The notes beneath the pieces are model-generated. The model was given only the letters and a program-made list of their open reading frames with translations, had not been told where the DNA came from and ran no database searches. A stretch of DNA of 64,000 nt from Platerodrilus igneus (taxonomy: Eukaryota; Arthropoda; Insecta; Coleoptera; Lycidae): positions 186,001 through 250,000 of the forward strand of contig JARFIW010000139.1 in assembly GCA_036346225.1 (NCBI GenBank), given 5' to 3'. Position numbers and translations under genes: made by a program. Below are positions 45,262 to 55,500 of this stretch, one piece after another (the stretch's first letter is position 1; each line of letters opens with the position of its first letter).

Positions 45262-45497
45262 AGGTTAGTCGAACTTGTCAAGAGTTAGGATAGCTAGTGT
45301 TGTTTGGAGTTAGGTTATTTTGACTTGTGCGGACTTAGGTTAGATAGCAGGAAAAATTGATAGGTTAGGTCAGTGCCGCGACGTTGACCTAACTTATCAA
45401 TTTCTCCTGCTATCTAACCTAAGTCCGCACAAATCCAACTAACCTAACCTAATTTCAGATAACACTAGTAAACCTAACTCCTGACAAGTCCGACTAA
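45262..45497. repeat. 236-bp palindrome with GGTTA motifs
   Basis: The two halves are reverse complements around a centre near 45380. The inner ~47 bp (from TTGTGCGGACTTAGG to its partner CCTAAGTCCGCACAA) are almost perfect with a loop of about 12-14 bases (GTGCCGCGACGT); the outer part is imperfect. TTAGG/GGTTA occurs many times but irregularly. It lies directly upstream of the orphan ORF start and directly inside the right terminal repeat. Confidence 0.85.
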
Positions 45498-45505
45498 CAA
45501 TTATA

Positions 45506-46082
45506 ACAAGGTACATTTATCTCGTGGGCGGAAATGTGGAGAAAGATTTATCTCGCAGAGGGTATGTGTGTAAAACGGTAAGATGTGGTCGGATTTTAAA
45601 TCTATTTACAGATTCGAATTCTACGTAAAATTTCAGACTAATTTGATGTGTCGCATGGCTAAAAATTTTTATAAAGATAATCAGAAATCGCTGCTGGTAA
45701 AAAATCTTAAAATGAGGGTATCTCCCTAGGGTATAATGCTATCTAAAAAACTCCTAGAAATTCAGGTAGCTGAGAATGATCTAATATTGATTGACACCAA
45801 ACAAGATAGATTTATCTCAAAAGATGAAATGGTTAGTCGAAGAAAACTATTTGGTTCAGAATGTTACCGGTAAAAAATCTAAAAATGAGGTTGAAAATCC
45901 CACAAGGAGATCCACAAGGAGGGAGCAAGAAGGAAATCCCTTCCCACGAGGTGGAAATCCCTTAAATTAAGACTTTATAGCGGATTTTTACATGTAAATT
46001 CCCATAAGCAAGTGGATTCGGTGGATTCAATAGGTGGATTCCATAAGGTGGATTTATCCCAGAACCATCCAATTCCTCTACT
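45506..46082 (-). repeat. Polinton-like right terminal inverted repeat
   Basis: About 577 bp, reverse complement of 41969-42520 with scattered substitutions and small indels (about 90% identity by eye). Confidence 0.9.
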
Positions 46083-46088
46083 AAAGCC
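46083..46088. repeat. 6-bp target duplication, right copy (AAAGCC)
   Basis: Direct repeat of 41963-41968, immediately outside the CCTCTACT terminus. Confidence 0.85.
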
Positions 46089-46865
46089 CAACACAAAAAT
46101 TGGATTTATAGTAACGCTGTGTAGAAATCAAAGGAATAAATCAGAGACCCAACCCAAAATAATACCTAACAACCAAACCTCTAAAATGTTCTATTTAATA
46201 TTCCCTTTTGTTATATTTCGTAAAACCTTTGTTTTATAACAGCTAACTGTGTTTAGTTTATTAGGCACATTGATTCAATTTTGATTGTAGAGTGCCCTGA
46301 ATTCCAAAAGCTTGTTGGCTAAACAGTTTATTTTGCAGGCAAGTACCTTTCAATTTATCGCTTCCGTAGTCAATAATTAATATATTTGACTGTTTGCCCT
46401 TGCTTTGTTAGAGCTTAGCATTAAAGTCGTTGCAATTTCCCTACATTAATTTTATTACCTGAAATTTTTAAGCTGTGTTCAACTTTTGTAAACTGTATTT
46501 AGTACTGAGATGTACACTAATCGAATAAGAACGGATATTAGCCACTCTGGCAGCCGCTGCAGTTCTTTAAATAGTTTTAACCGAAAGTCAGTGGGAAACG
46601 GAAAGTTCAACGCATCTGTAAGCGTTAAGCATAAAATTAATGGGACTTCTCGGCACGTACGGAATATCTTCAAAATAATAAAAAAAAAAATTCCTAATCC
46701 GTGCAAGTACAATAAACTCAAAAAAACTATTTAAATTCATAAGATCGCAAGTTAATAAAAAGAAATAAATTTTATTAAATAAGACTACCATTTTATATTA
46801 AACTGATGAGCATGCAAACTTTTATTTTAGATTATATGGGAATTATTAAATGCATTAAAATCATC
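46089..46865. other. Unrecognised spacer
   Basis: No gene supported. Complementary open frames over 46479-46791 on both strands lack any motif. Confidence 0.4.
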
Positions 46866-47592
46866 TTCAATCAGGTCTTCAATCCTAGAACAAGTTGGGC
46901 GCGTACCCTCATTGTTTCCTAGTCTGGACCAACCTACACGTTTTCCTGCAATTCGCACAGTCTGCATCTATCACTATCTGCGTGCGAAAGTCTGATCTCG
47001 GTCTACCACTACCTCTCCTTTCCTATCTCTGCTTGTAGTATATACCGCATTATTCCCCAGAAATGCCTTAGAACATATATCCTGTTCTTCTATTTCTCCT
47101 ATTTTTTCATTTTCCACAGATATCTTTATTTCTCTACTATTTCTACAACCTATTTGTTATTAGCTTTGTCTGACCATGCTACCATCTTCATACATCTAAA
47201 ACACAACATTCCAAAAAGCTTCTATCTCTTTCTGTCTGCTTTTCCTACTGCCCCTATTTCATAGATGTACTGTGCTGTGCTCCACACTATGCTTTGAACA
47301 GTTTTCTTCTTGTATCTATGTTAGTTGCCTTTGAGCATAGCTGCAGTTCTTTCTTGTTTGATGCAGTTCGGTCACCTTCTATTGTTTTAAAGTTATATAC
47401 GCTATTTCCCCGATATTCAGTAGTATGTGAAGAGGGGTAAACAGCCTTTGGCTGCCAAGTTCCCCCAGCACCTGAACCTTTGTCGAATTAAGTTTTTCCA
47501 ATTTATCCTTTCGCACAATCAATATTAGTTGAAAATATTTCACAACCAACACCTGTAGTTGTTTATAATAATCATCAAATTTAAGAGCACTT
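46866..47592 (-). mobile_element. Chimeric retroposon: head block plus LINE tail, copy 2
   Basis: On the minus strand: a head block (47592 to about 47380; AAACAACTACAGGTGTTGG, then TGTGCGAAAGGATAAATTGG, GGCAGCCAAAGGCTG) followed by a degraded LINE C-terminal region (about 47380 to 46866) that includes the GCTCCACAC/AGCACAGTAC-like segment and the 3' end near CCAACTTGTTC. Same fusion as 13717-14365, and this copy keeps more of the head. Non-coding. Confidence 0.65.
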
Positions 47593-47609
47593 ATTTTTTC
47601 ATCATTGGG

Positions 47610-47933
47610 TTTTACATCTTGATGGCTGGACCTGTCTCTCAGCTTATTTATGTTCTTAGCTAACTTACACAGTTCCCTGCAATTCTCACAACAGCCGATA
47701 TAAAGCTCGATTCCCTTCTATTGTTTTTTAATTATGTGCCCTATTGCACCGAGATTCAGTGGTATGTAAAGGGGGTTAAGCATCTTGTGGCTGCAAAGCA
47801 TCCCTCAACACTTTTGCCGTATTTGCCGTATTAATAGTTGTCAAGTAAATTCTTTCGCACAATTAACATTAGTTGTGAGTATTGCAAAACCTATATCTGT
47901 AGTTGTTTATAATAATCACCATATTTAAGTGCA
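47610..47933 (-). mobile_element. Chimeric retroposon, copy 3 (short tail)
   Basis: On the minus strand, the same head block (47933 to about 47705) joined to only ~90 bases of LINE 3' sequence (to about 47610). It sits between copy 2 and the longer LINE, all three in the same orientation, so the region reads as tandem or serial insertions. Confidence 0.6.
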
Positions 47934-47959
47934 ATTATTATTTTTGTCATTAGTTTGTC

Positions 47960-49991
47960 CATCTTGCGACTGGTTGGAAGAGTACCTCTATTGATTTCTA
48001 TTCTGAGCTAGCCTACACATTTTCCTGAAATTCTCATAGCTTACATCTTTCACTATCTGTATGCAGCAGTCTAACCTAGGTCTACCTCTACTTCTCTTTT
48101 TTCTTATCTCTGCTTCTAATATATTCCGGCTTATTCCCTCATGTCTTAGTAAGTGGCCTATCATTTTATCTCTCCTATTTTTTACTGTTTTCCACATAGT
48201 TCTTTCTTCACCTACCATTTCTAGTACATCTTTGTTCTTAACTTTGTCTGTCCATGGTATCTTCATTGTACGTCTGTAGCACCACATTTCAAAGGCTTCT
48301 AGCTTTTTCTTGTATGCTTCTTTTACAGTCTAGGCTCTACAGCCATACAGTGCTGTGCTCCACACATATGTTTTAAGCAATCTTTTCCTTGTTTCTATGT
48401 TTGTGGTCTTTGAACACAGTAGTTGCTTTTTCTTGTTAAATGTAGCACGACCTAGTGCTTTTTCCATCTTGTGTTATTTGACTTCCTCAGTAGCAGAAAT
48501 CTTTAACCTCTTGTAAGTTCTCGTTACCTATATGTATTCTTGTTTTTGATTTATTTTCCCCTCTTTTGCATTCTAGAACTTTAGTTTTAATTTTCATACC
48601 ATATTTCTCCGTTAGATGTTTCCATTTCATTAGGAGCAGCTTCTAACTCTTCTTTGCTAGATGCAAATACTGCTATATCATCTGCAAATCTAAGCATATC
48701 AATATTTGTCCCTGCAATTTATTTCCAAATGTTTTTCTGCATTTGACAGTATTCATTGACTCTTGCATGTACAAGTTAAAAATTTAATGGGGATAAGGCG
48801 CATCCCTGTTTCACCTTTTCCTAATATTTACTTCTCTACTTTCTTGCTCTAATTCTATTATCGCTGTTTGCTCTTTGTATAAGCAATGTACTATCCGTCT
48901 ATCCCTAAAACTCATTCCAATCTTTTTGAGTATTTCCAACATTTTTTTCCATTTTACATTGTCGAATTGTTTTTTCCAGATCTACAAACTCTATATGTAC
49001 GCTTTCCCTTTTCTCCATTGTTTTCTCCATTATCAACCTCAGAGCTAAAATAGCCTCCCGTGTTCCCTTGTTTCGCCTAATCCCAAATTAATCTTCTCCC
49101 AGTATATCTTCAGCTCGTTTTTCCATTCGTCTTTGTACAATTCTAGTCAATATTTTGAAACGTGTGTTGTCAAACTTATTGTTCGAAAATTTTCACATCC
49201 ATAGGCGCCTCTTTTTTTGGTAGAGTTACTATGATGTTACGTTTGAAATCATTGGGTATCTCGCCTGTCTCATACATACAGCTTACAAGTCGGAAGAGAC
49301 GTTCTGTTACTGCTTGTCCAGCGGCTTTTAGAGTTTCTGCATGCACCTTATCTATATCCGGCGTCTTACCATTATTCAGACTCTTTAATGCTAATTCAAA
49401 CTCATCTCTAAGTATAGAATCTCCCAGGTCATCATTTTCAATGTCCGATTCCTGCTCTAATGCAGTTAATTCCTCTCCTGAATTTAAATTCCCCATATAT
49501 TTCTGCCATATAGCTACTTTCTCCACATTTTCTATAATGACGTTTCCTCCCGCATCTCTTATATTTTTGCTATAAGGTTTTATGTCCTTAAAATTTCTTT
49601 TAATTAATTTGTATGCTTCGTCTGTCTTTCCTATTTCCATCTTAGTTTGTACCTTGTTGCATTTTTCATCAATCCATTGTTTTTTTGCTTTCCTGCATTT
49701 GCAAATAATTTCCCATTTTAGGTCTTTGTATTTACTGGTTTAGAATCAAATCTAACCATGGGAACTCTTTCGTTTATTGGTAAGTAGTTTTCTACACTGC
49801 GTCCTATTTTTTTTTCGCATAACTATCCCCACACCTGAATTTTCTTCCTCTGATCCTGTATGAATTACCCTGAAGTCTCCATTCCAAAAATGCCCTGCTT
49901 CTGGCAAGCGGACTTCGCTAATTCCTACTATGTCTACTGCTAACCCATCCATTTCGAGTTTCAGGTTATCTAGCTTACCTACTTGTTCCAT
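47960..49991 (-). pseudogene. LINE endonuclease-RT pseudogene
   Basis: From 49991 down: endonuclease start (LDNLKLEMDGLAVDIVGISE, NSGVGIVMRKK) to about 49752, then an abrupt jump to the linker (49640-49176) ending in RT fingers (NGKTPDIDKVHAETLKAAGQ, IPNDFKRNIIVTLPKKEA). Most of the endonuclease, including the DFNA and SDH motifs, has been deleted. Further down, broken frames give the DD box (MLRFADDIAVFASSKEE, about 48655-48710) and the C-terminus (MWCYRRTMKIPWTDKVKNKD, IGHLLRHEGISRN, RGRPRLDCCIQIV; 48287-47988). Many frameshifts. Without an endonuclease it could not nick its own target. Confidence 0.85.
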
Positions 49992-50570
49992 ACTTCTGAC
50001 ATTCCACGATCCGGCTGCAGAATGTTTACGAATCTTTTTCTATTCTTTCGTATCACATCCTCCCAAAGTAATCCCCTTCCGGAGATCCGAATGGGAGACT
50101 CATTTACCAAAATGCCCAATGCTTCTTGGCCCAGAGCATCATGTAATTCCTACTATGTCTACTGCTAACCGCAGTCCATTTCGAGTTTCAGGTTATCTAG
50201 GTTACCTACGTTGTTCCATACTTCTGACATTCGCACGTTCCTGTGCTTGCAGAATGTCATACCGACCCTTATTCTATCTCTTTCGTACTGCTACAGTCCT
50301 CCCAAAAGCTAATGCCCTCTTTCGGGGATCCGAATGGGAGACTTAGTCTGGTTACCTCACTAAATTTTTACCCGAGCATCATGTTTAACAATTTGGTGTA
50401 CGCAGTGTACCTTGGGAGGTAATGTGGTTTCCGTTAGCTCATTCCAACATCGCAGCCTATCCTACCTGTTTTAGTATGTCATACCGACCCTTATGATCTC
50501 TGCCACTGCTAAGGTGCCAAAAGCTGCTGCCCGTCTTTCGGGGACATGAGCATTAGAATCTGGTTCCTCA
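49915..50570 (-). repeat. Tandem diverged copies of LINE 5' segment
   Basis: ATTCCTACTATGTCTACTGC at about 49920 recurs at about 50147, and the following parts (TTCGAGTTTCAGGTTATCTA, CATACTTCTGACATTC, CGGAGATCCGAATGGGAGAC) recur in the same order. A third, much more eroded copy of the later parts follows at about 50460-50570 (CATACCGACCCTTAT, TTTCGGGGAC). Copies differ mainly by small insertions and deletions. Confidence 0.75.
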
Positions 50571-50600
50571 CTAAATAACCCCACTGATTTGGTATGATAT

Positions 50601-52300
50601 TTCCTGAATAATTCGGCTTTAGCGAATTTTAATACCAAGCCATCCTACCTGTATCTAGTATTTTAAATACGCCGTCAAGGTGCAGGTCGTTGCATGATAT
50701 GAAGATAGAATATTATACAAGTCATGTTCTTTCTTTTGGTGATCTTTCTGAAAGAACGTGTTACCTCAACCATATGCGTTCTATGTGTCTATATGTAAAA
50801 GACTTTTCACACCATATGTATTTCTATATTATTTAAAGCAGTAAGTAATAGAAATAATTAAACATTAAATCTCTTAAATTCCTATGTGACACCATGTTTC
50901 CGCGTACGACTGTGTTTCTATTTACCATTTAGAGGTACTCGTTCATTAATTTTGTACACAGCTAGCGACGAAGGTAATTAAATGTGGCTTTTAATGGGCT
51001 TTAGACCCTTTATGGTTATACGCCTAGTACTCTAATGCGTCTAGTTTTCACATCTTCGATAAATGCCACTACCATATAATGTACTTAAAACTTGAGATAG
51101 TTAAAACTTTGCATTTCCTTGCTAAATGGAGGCTTATTGCTAATAATTGACAATTACGTAAACTTACTGGATTTTAAACATTGAAAACCCTCTTCGTCAA
51201 CAAGTATCAAACATAGTTTATTCAAGATTGTATATAATGTTTACTACAAATAACAAGTTTTAATAAAAACTTTGTTCCACTTGTAATAGGGCGGAGACAC
51301 CGATATAACTATCCATTATACAATTAGCAAAGTTTTCTTTTGCTGCTGGTATTTCAGGATAGTGCTTGGTAAAACACAAGAAGCGTATAATCATTAACTA
51401 ATTATATTTTTTAAGCAGTTGCTGTTTTTATTGGTTCTACAAGCACGTAATCAAGCGGACTTTCACGACTCAGTGAAGCCACAGTGTTTCAAGTAAATTA
51501 CTAATTACAGCTCCCTCACATTTTCCGAGCAAAGCTTGCCACAAAGTTGATCTTCTAAATTGCCCAAGAAGTCTAGTTTATTTAACTTTAAGACATAATT
51601 GCTTTTGATTAATTAATTCTCTGATATACAAGCCGTGTATATTTACGCCTACGGTATTTACAAATTGTGGAGGAAAATATTCGAAGCAAGTAGAGGAAGC
51701 TAATGTGTGTCTACTTTGGATTACGAACGACTTGTCTAATGTACTTGTAGTCACCATTATAGCTTAGTGTGCTGAGGAACATAAACCTTTTCACAAAGTT
51801 GAGTGACCATTGAAATAGTTTTATATAAAGGATTTTCTTAGAATTACTACAAAACGCCATTTCCAGGTATTCTAGTAAATATGAAAGGTTTTGCCAGAAA
51901 GCGACTGAGCTTTTTCGTACCTTTTTGGTAATTTTACAAGCAGTCTCGAAACCTTTAATCTATGGAAGCTTCCGCGGCATGCTCTTTCCAGAATCATTCA
52001 CTTTGCGCACTTCTATAGCATTTTGTAAGTATGTACGTACACGTATCTAAGGTATAGTGCTTATTTGTATTACTAGTGCGAAAATAGCATCGCTACGAAA
52101 AGGAAGATAACAGGCATAACGCGATCATAACGTGTTTTGCATGAGTTTTGAAATTACTTTTTCCCAGGCGTCTATTGGGTACTACCTTTTGCACAATGTA
52201 TCATCTGCTTACTCAACTGCAGTATTACGTGGGAAGTGTCACTGCTTAATCTTATTAATACAAAGATAGTACATAATGTTTTTGAGAATCAGCTATTGAT
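50601..52300. other. Unrecognised AT-rich DNA
   Basis: No gene, RNA or repeat was supported in this stretch. Confidence 0.45.
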
Positions 52301-52314
52301 ACATACATATGTAC

Positions 52315-52383
<69 letters not shown>

Positions 52384-52385
52384 TT
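52301..52385. repeat. (TACA)n and (TA)n microsatellite
   Basis: An ACAT/TACA repeat (about 52301-52327) passing into a TA run of about 58 bases with one TG interruption. Confidence 0.95.
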
Positions 52386-52415
52386 GCTGTGGAATTTACA
52401 AAATCGTTTCTCGCC

Positions 52416-52500
52416 CCACGAATTGGGCGTCATAAAATTGCAGTGGAGCTCAAGAACAATCGGGATCGCAAACGTTGGGCCGTCATAAAATTTTCTGAGA
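52416..52500 (-). other. Degenerate, duplicated primer-binding-site-like sequence
   Basis: GCCCCACGAATTGGGCGTCA (52416-52435) resembles the reverse of the tRNA-Lys primer-binding site (GCCCCACGTTGGGCGCCA), and about 55 bases on is ACGTTGGGCCGTCATAAAAT, sharing GTCATAAAATT with the first. Such a sequence next to an LTR would place a minus-strand LTR beyond 52490. I found no second LTR copy to confirm it. Confidence 0.35.
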
Positions 52501-55500
52501 TAAAAAAACTTACAATACCTTTAGAACGCCTCCTTTATTTTTATGCACACCCTGGCTAGCTCAGCAATCTGCTTCTTCTTGAATACCTAAGTACATTCCT
52601 TTCTCACACACACACATAGGCAAATAAAATTACCACTCAAATAATGCAACAAGTCATACAACTTTTTTATTTACACATATTAACAAGTTTTCATTAGTGA
52701 GAAATATTTACACATTGGTACATACAGTTTGATAAAACTGCTACCATCTCAATCTTTAAATCCTTTAAAAATTCATGATTTTAATATAGTTTAACAATTT
52801 TATTTGAGACGAGTAGATGAGCTCCAAATTTCTGTCACCAGTTTTAGTACTTTTTAACCAGCCATACCCCTACATTTCACGCACACTAGTTAAGCTTTTC
52901 AATTTGCTTACCCAAGTGCCATCCTATCATTAGATTGTATCGTGTAGTATCAGCATCTGTGATACGGTAGTACCCACTTGTACAAATCACTTTTAATTTC
53001 CGTACATTACTAACCGCTTTACACACTTTAAAATAGGATGTGATATACTACTTCAGCGAATAAATACAATCAGCACGTAATAGCAATTACGTTAGAGATC
53101 TAACCGATATAAGATCTTAGAGTTAGAGAAGAGAAGAGAGCTTTAATAATTCTCTCCGTGTATTTATACGCTTTTCAATACCCTCATGGAACCTATTTCC
53201 ATTGAAAAGCTTATTTTCTAAACAGATTCTCACCATTTTTATCGTAACGAACTCCAACGTCTGAAAAATTCTCCGTTCATCGTTCTGTTACATAGAAATT
53301 CGTTCGATAACCTCAACGGGCACGAGCTTCTCAAAACTGCTAGCCTGGGACCAATGATATTGCTTTCCCTCGTTATAACGTTCCACCTCCTAGCTACCTT
53401 TCTTCGTTGCATGCATATTTATTGTCTCTTTTAGAACCCCTCTTAAGCTACAGAAAATCGATATTGATGTTGGTCTTCGACTCTCCCGTGTATTTCAGAC
53501 GTGTATTATAACCAATGTTTTATTATACGTGTTCTCTGTCTGTTTTACATTAAACATCTTTGATTTCACTGCATCTTCAAAGCATTTGTTATTTTAGTAG
53601 CTTATACATTGACCGTTACAAACAATTCCATAGAAATTCTGTCTCAACGTACATTTAAGTTCCCTGAACTTGACATTTTCACTAACAGATGTTTCTTCGA
53701 CGCAACCGCCCGCTTAGAATACTAATTCCGAGTTTTACCACTTTTTAGCATTCGTATAACGAACGTTTCGTTTATTTACATGGAAATATGCGTTTAAATT
53801 ATTGATTTTCTATACCCAAAAACTCCGTTTCTTATCCCATGCGCTTGATTTAAACTATTACACTTAATTATTTGTATCCTTGAGTTTACATGCACCCTAA
53901 GGCTTCTTCCCTTTATGCAATTTTAACCTTCCAATTTAAAAATAGAAAAATATTTTAATAACCGTCCGTTTTCACTATTTGAACTGATTAATTTGGCGCG
54001 TAAATAAATTGTACCTATATATTGCTATAAAAGAGGGCTATTTAGGGGTATATTGAGTCGTGGTAAACGTGCAATACAAGAAAATAGTACTAAGAATTAG
54101 AAAACAGCATAATTCGCATATTATGCAAAGAACAAACATTTAACACCCTGTATAAGGACCGCAATTAATTTTAATCAATGCCAGCAAGCATGTCCTTCAA
54201 TAATAAAAACATATTCAGCAGAGAAATAATTATACATGCAATTAAACTAGTTTTAAATCACGAACCGTTTATAATTATAAATAAATAGATACGCATGGAA
54301 TAAGGTAAAAGCTAGTAAATCATCACGCAATATCTATTAAAATTAAGCATACGATAACGAAAGAAGATAGTAAAGCGCTCTGATAAGAAACGCATATTTC
54401 AAAAGAAATGGGTTTTAAACACAAGATATAAACAGAAATATGTTATTTTACGTCATTTATGCTACGTGATTTTATTCATGAAATTAGTTAGATTCCCAAA
54501 AAGCTTTATCTACACAAACAAGAGCCATAAGCTAAATTAAAGGTCAAAGTAAATTAAAGTTTCCAGTAATAATACCAAAACAAGCGGTCAAACATCGACA
54601 AATAATAGACATATTAAGAGAATACGTAATCACAGAATTGTTCCATCAGAAGTAAACTTGCAAAATCCACGGGAATATTCAAAACAACCTATGGTTGGCT
54701 ACAAGCTTTAAACGACAGTTCAAATAAACCAATGAATTTTAAATAGAGATTAGGCTATATAACGCCCAGAGTTTGATAAGAGTCTCAGTCGCAACTTGAA
54801 CCACGTAGAAGTTGCGTCACTGTTACTCGAAAGTTTACGCGCCGTATTAATATTTAAATTAAATAATTAAAATTTGTGAAAAATGGTGTTATACAATATT
54901 TTAAAATAAATTATAGTGAAAATAGATGAAGAAGGTTTCCATGTTTGCTGGAAAACGTGAGTAGAAATTTTATTAATTAATTTAGGTTAGATATTTATAA
55001 TGTGGGGCTTTAAGTTACGTCTAAGTTATCTCTAATTTACGTTTAAGTCACATCTAAGTCAAGACAAGCAAATTTCAAGTTACCGCTAAGTTACTCCAAG
55101 TCTAAGTTTTCTTCAAGTTTATTTAAATAAAGCATGCAGTAAATTTTGGAAACAAATTAATAATACTGAATGAAAATTATTGGTTCAAATTCACGGAAAG
55201 GAGCACAAAGCAGAGCATTGTTTTAAAAGAAGCTACTCGATTGAAGGTAATCAAGGGGTGTTGATCCACAACACGTAGCATCAGATTAAAGGGAAAAACA
55301 AAGAAGGACACACCAGGAAAACTACAGGTTTGGGCTACCTAGTATAAGGCATTATTTCATTTTTTATTTAAAATTGACTATATTTTCTATATTTTGTAAG
55401 GAATCAACAAAATATTTTATACGTAAAAGTGGAAAGGTCTTGAACGTTATAGATTTTCCGAGTTATAATGTCACTTTTGGTGGCTTTAAATCAAAGAAAA

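Larger units (their letters stand above)
41969..46082. mobile_element. Miniature Polinton/Maverick-like element
   Basis: A 4114-bp unit bounded by inverted termini (5' AGTAGAGGAATTG, 3' CAATTCCTCTACT), terminal inverted repeats of about 550-577 bp at roughly 90% identity, and a 6-bp AAAGCC duplication on each side. Polintons are known for 6-bp target duplications, long inverted repeats and 5'-AG ends, and the interior carries two C-terminal fragments of a protein-primed family B DNA polymerase. Full Polintons are about 15-20 kb with integrase, ATPase, protease and capsid genes. None of those is seen here, so this is an internal-deletion derivative that would need helper enzymes to move. Confidence 0.85.
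47950..50600 (-). mobile_element. RTE/BovB-like LINE, second family, internally deleted
   Basis: Minus-strand element ending near 47950 and extending to about 50600 at its degraded 5' side. It shares the C-terminal type with fragments at 10450-11005, 13717, 32380 and 46866, and differs clearly from the 24081 family (RLAQNRNQ versus RLAQNRKE at the C-terminus). The 5' part (49915-50570) holds repeated, diverged copies of one leader/endonuclease-start segment. Confidence 0.8.

Noticed and set aside
45195..45500. Interstitial telomere (TTAGG)n
   Set aside because: GGTTA words are irregularly spaced and arranged as a palindrome inside a transposon, not a uniform array.
52236..52559. 107-codon frame with Ile-Tyr repeats
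   Set aside because: It is a translation of a (TA)n/(TACA)n microsatellite and the degenerate primer-site region.
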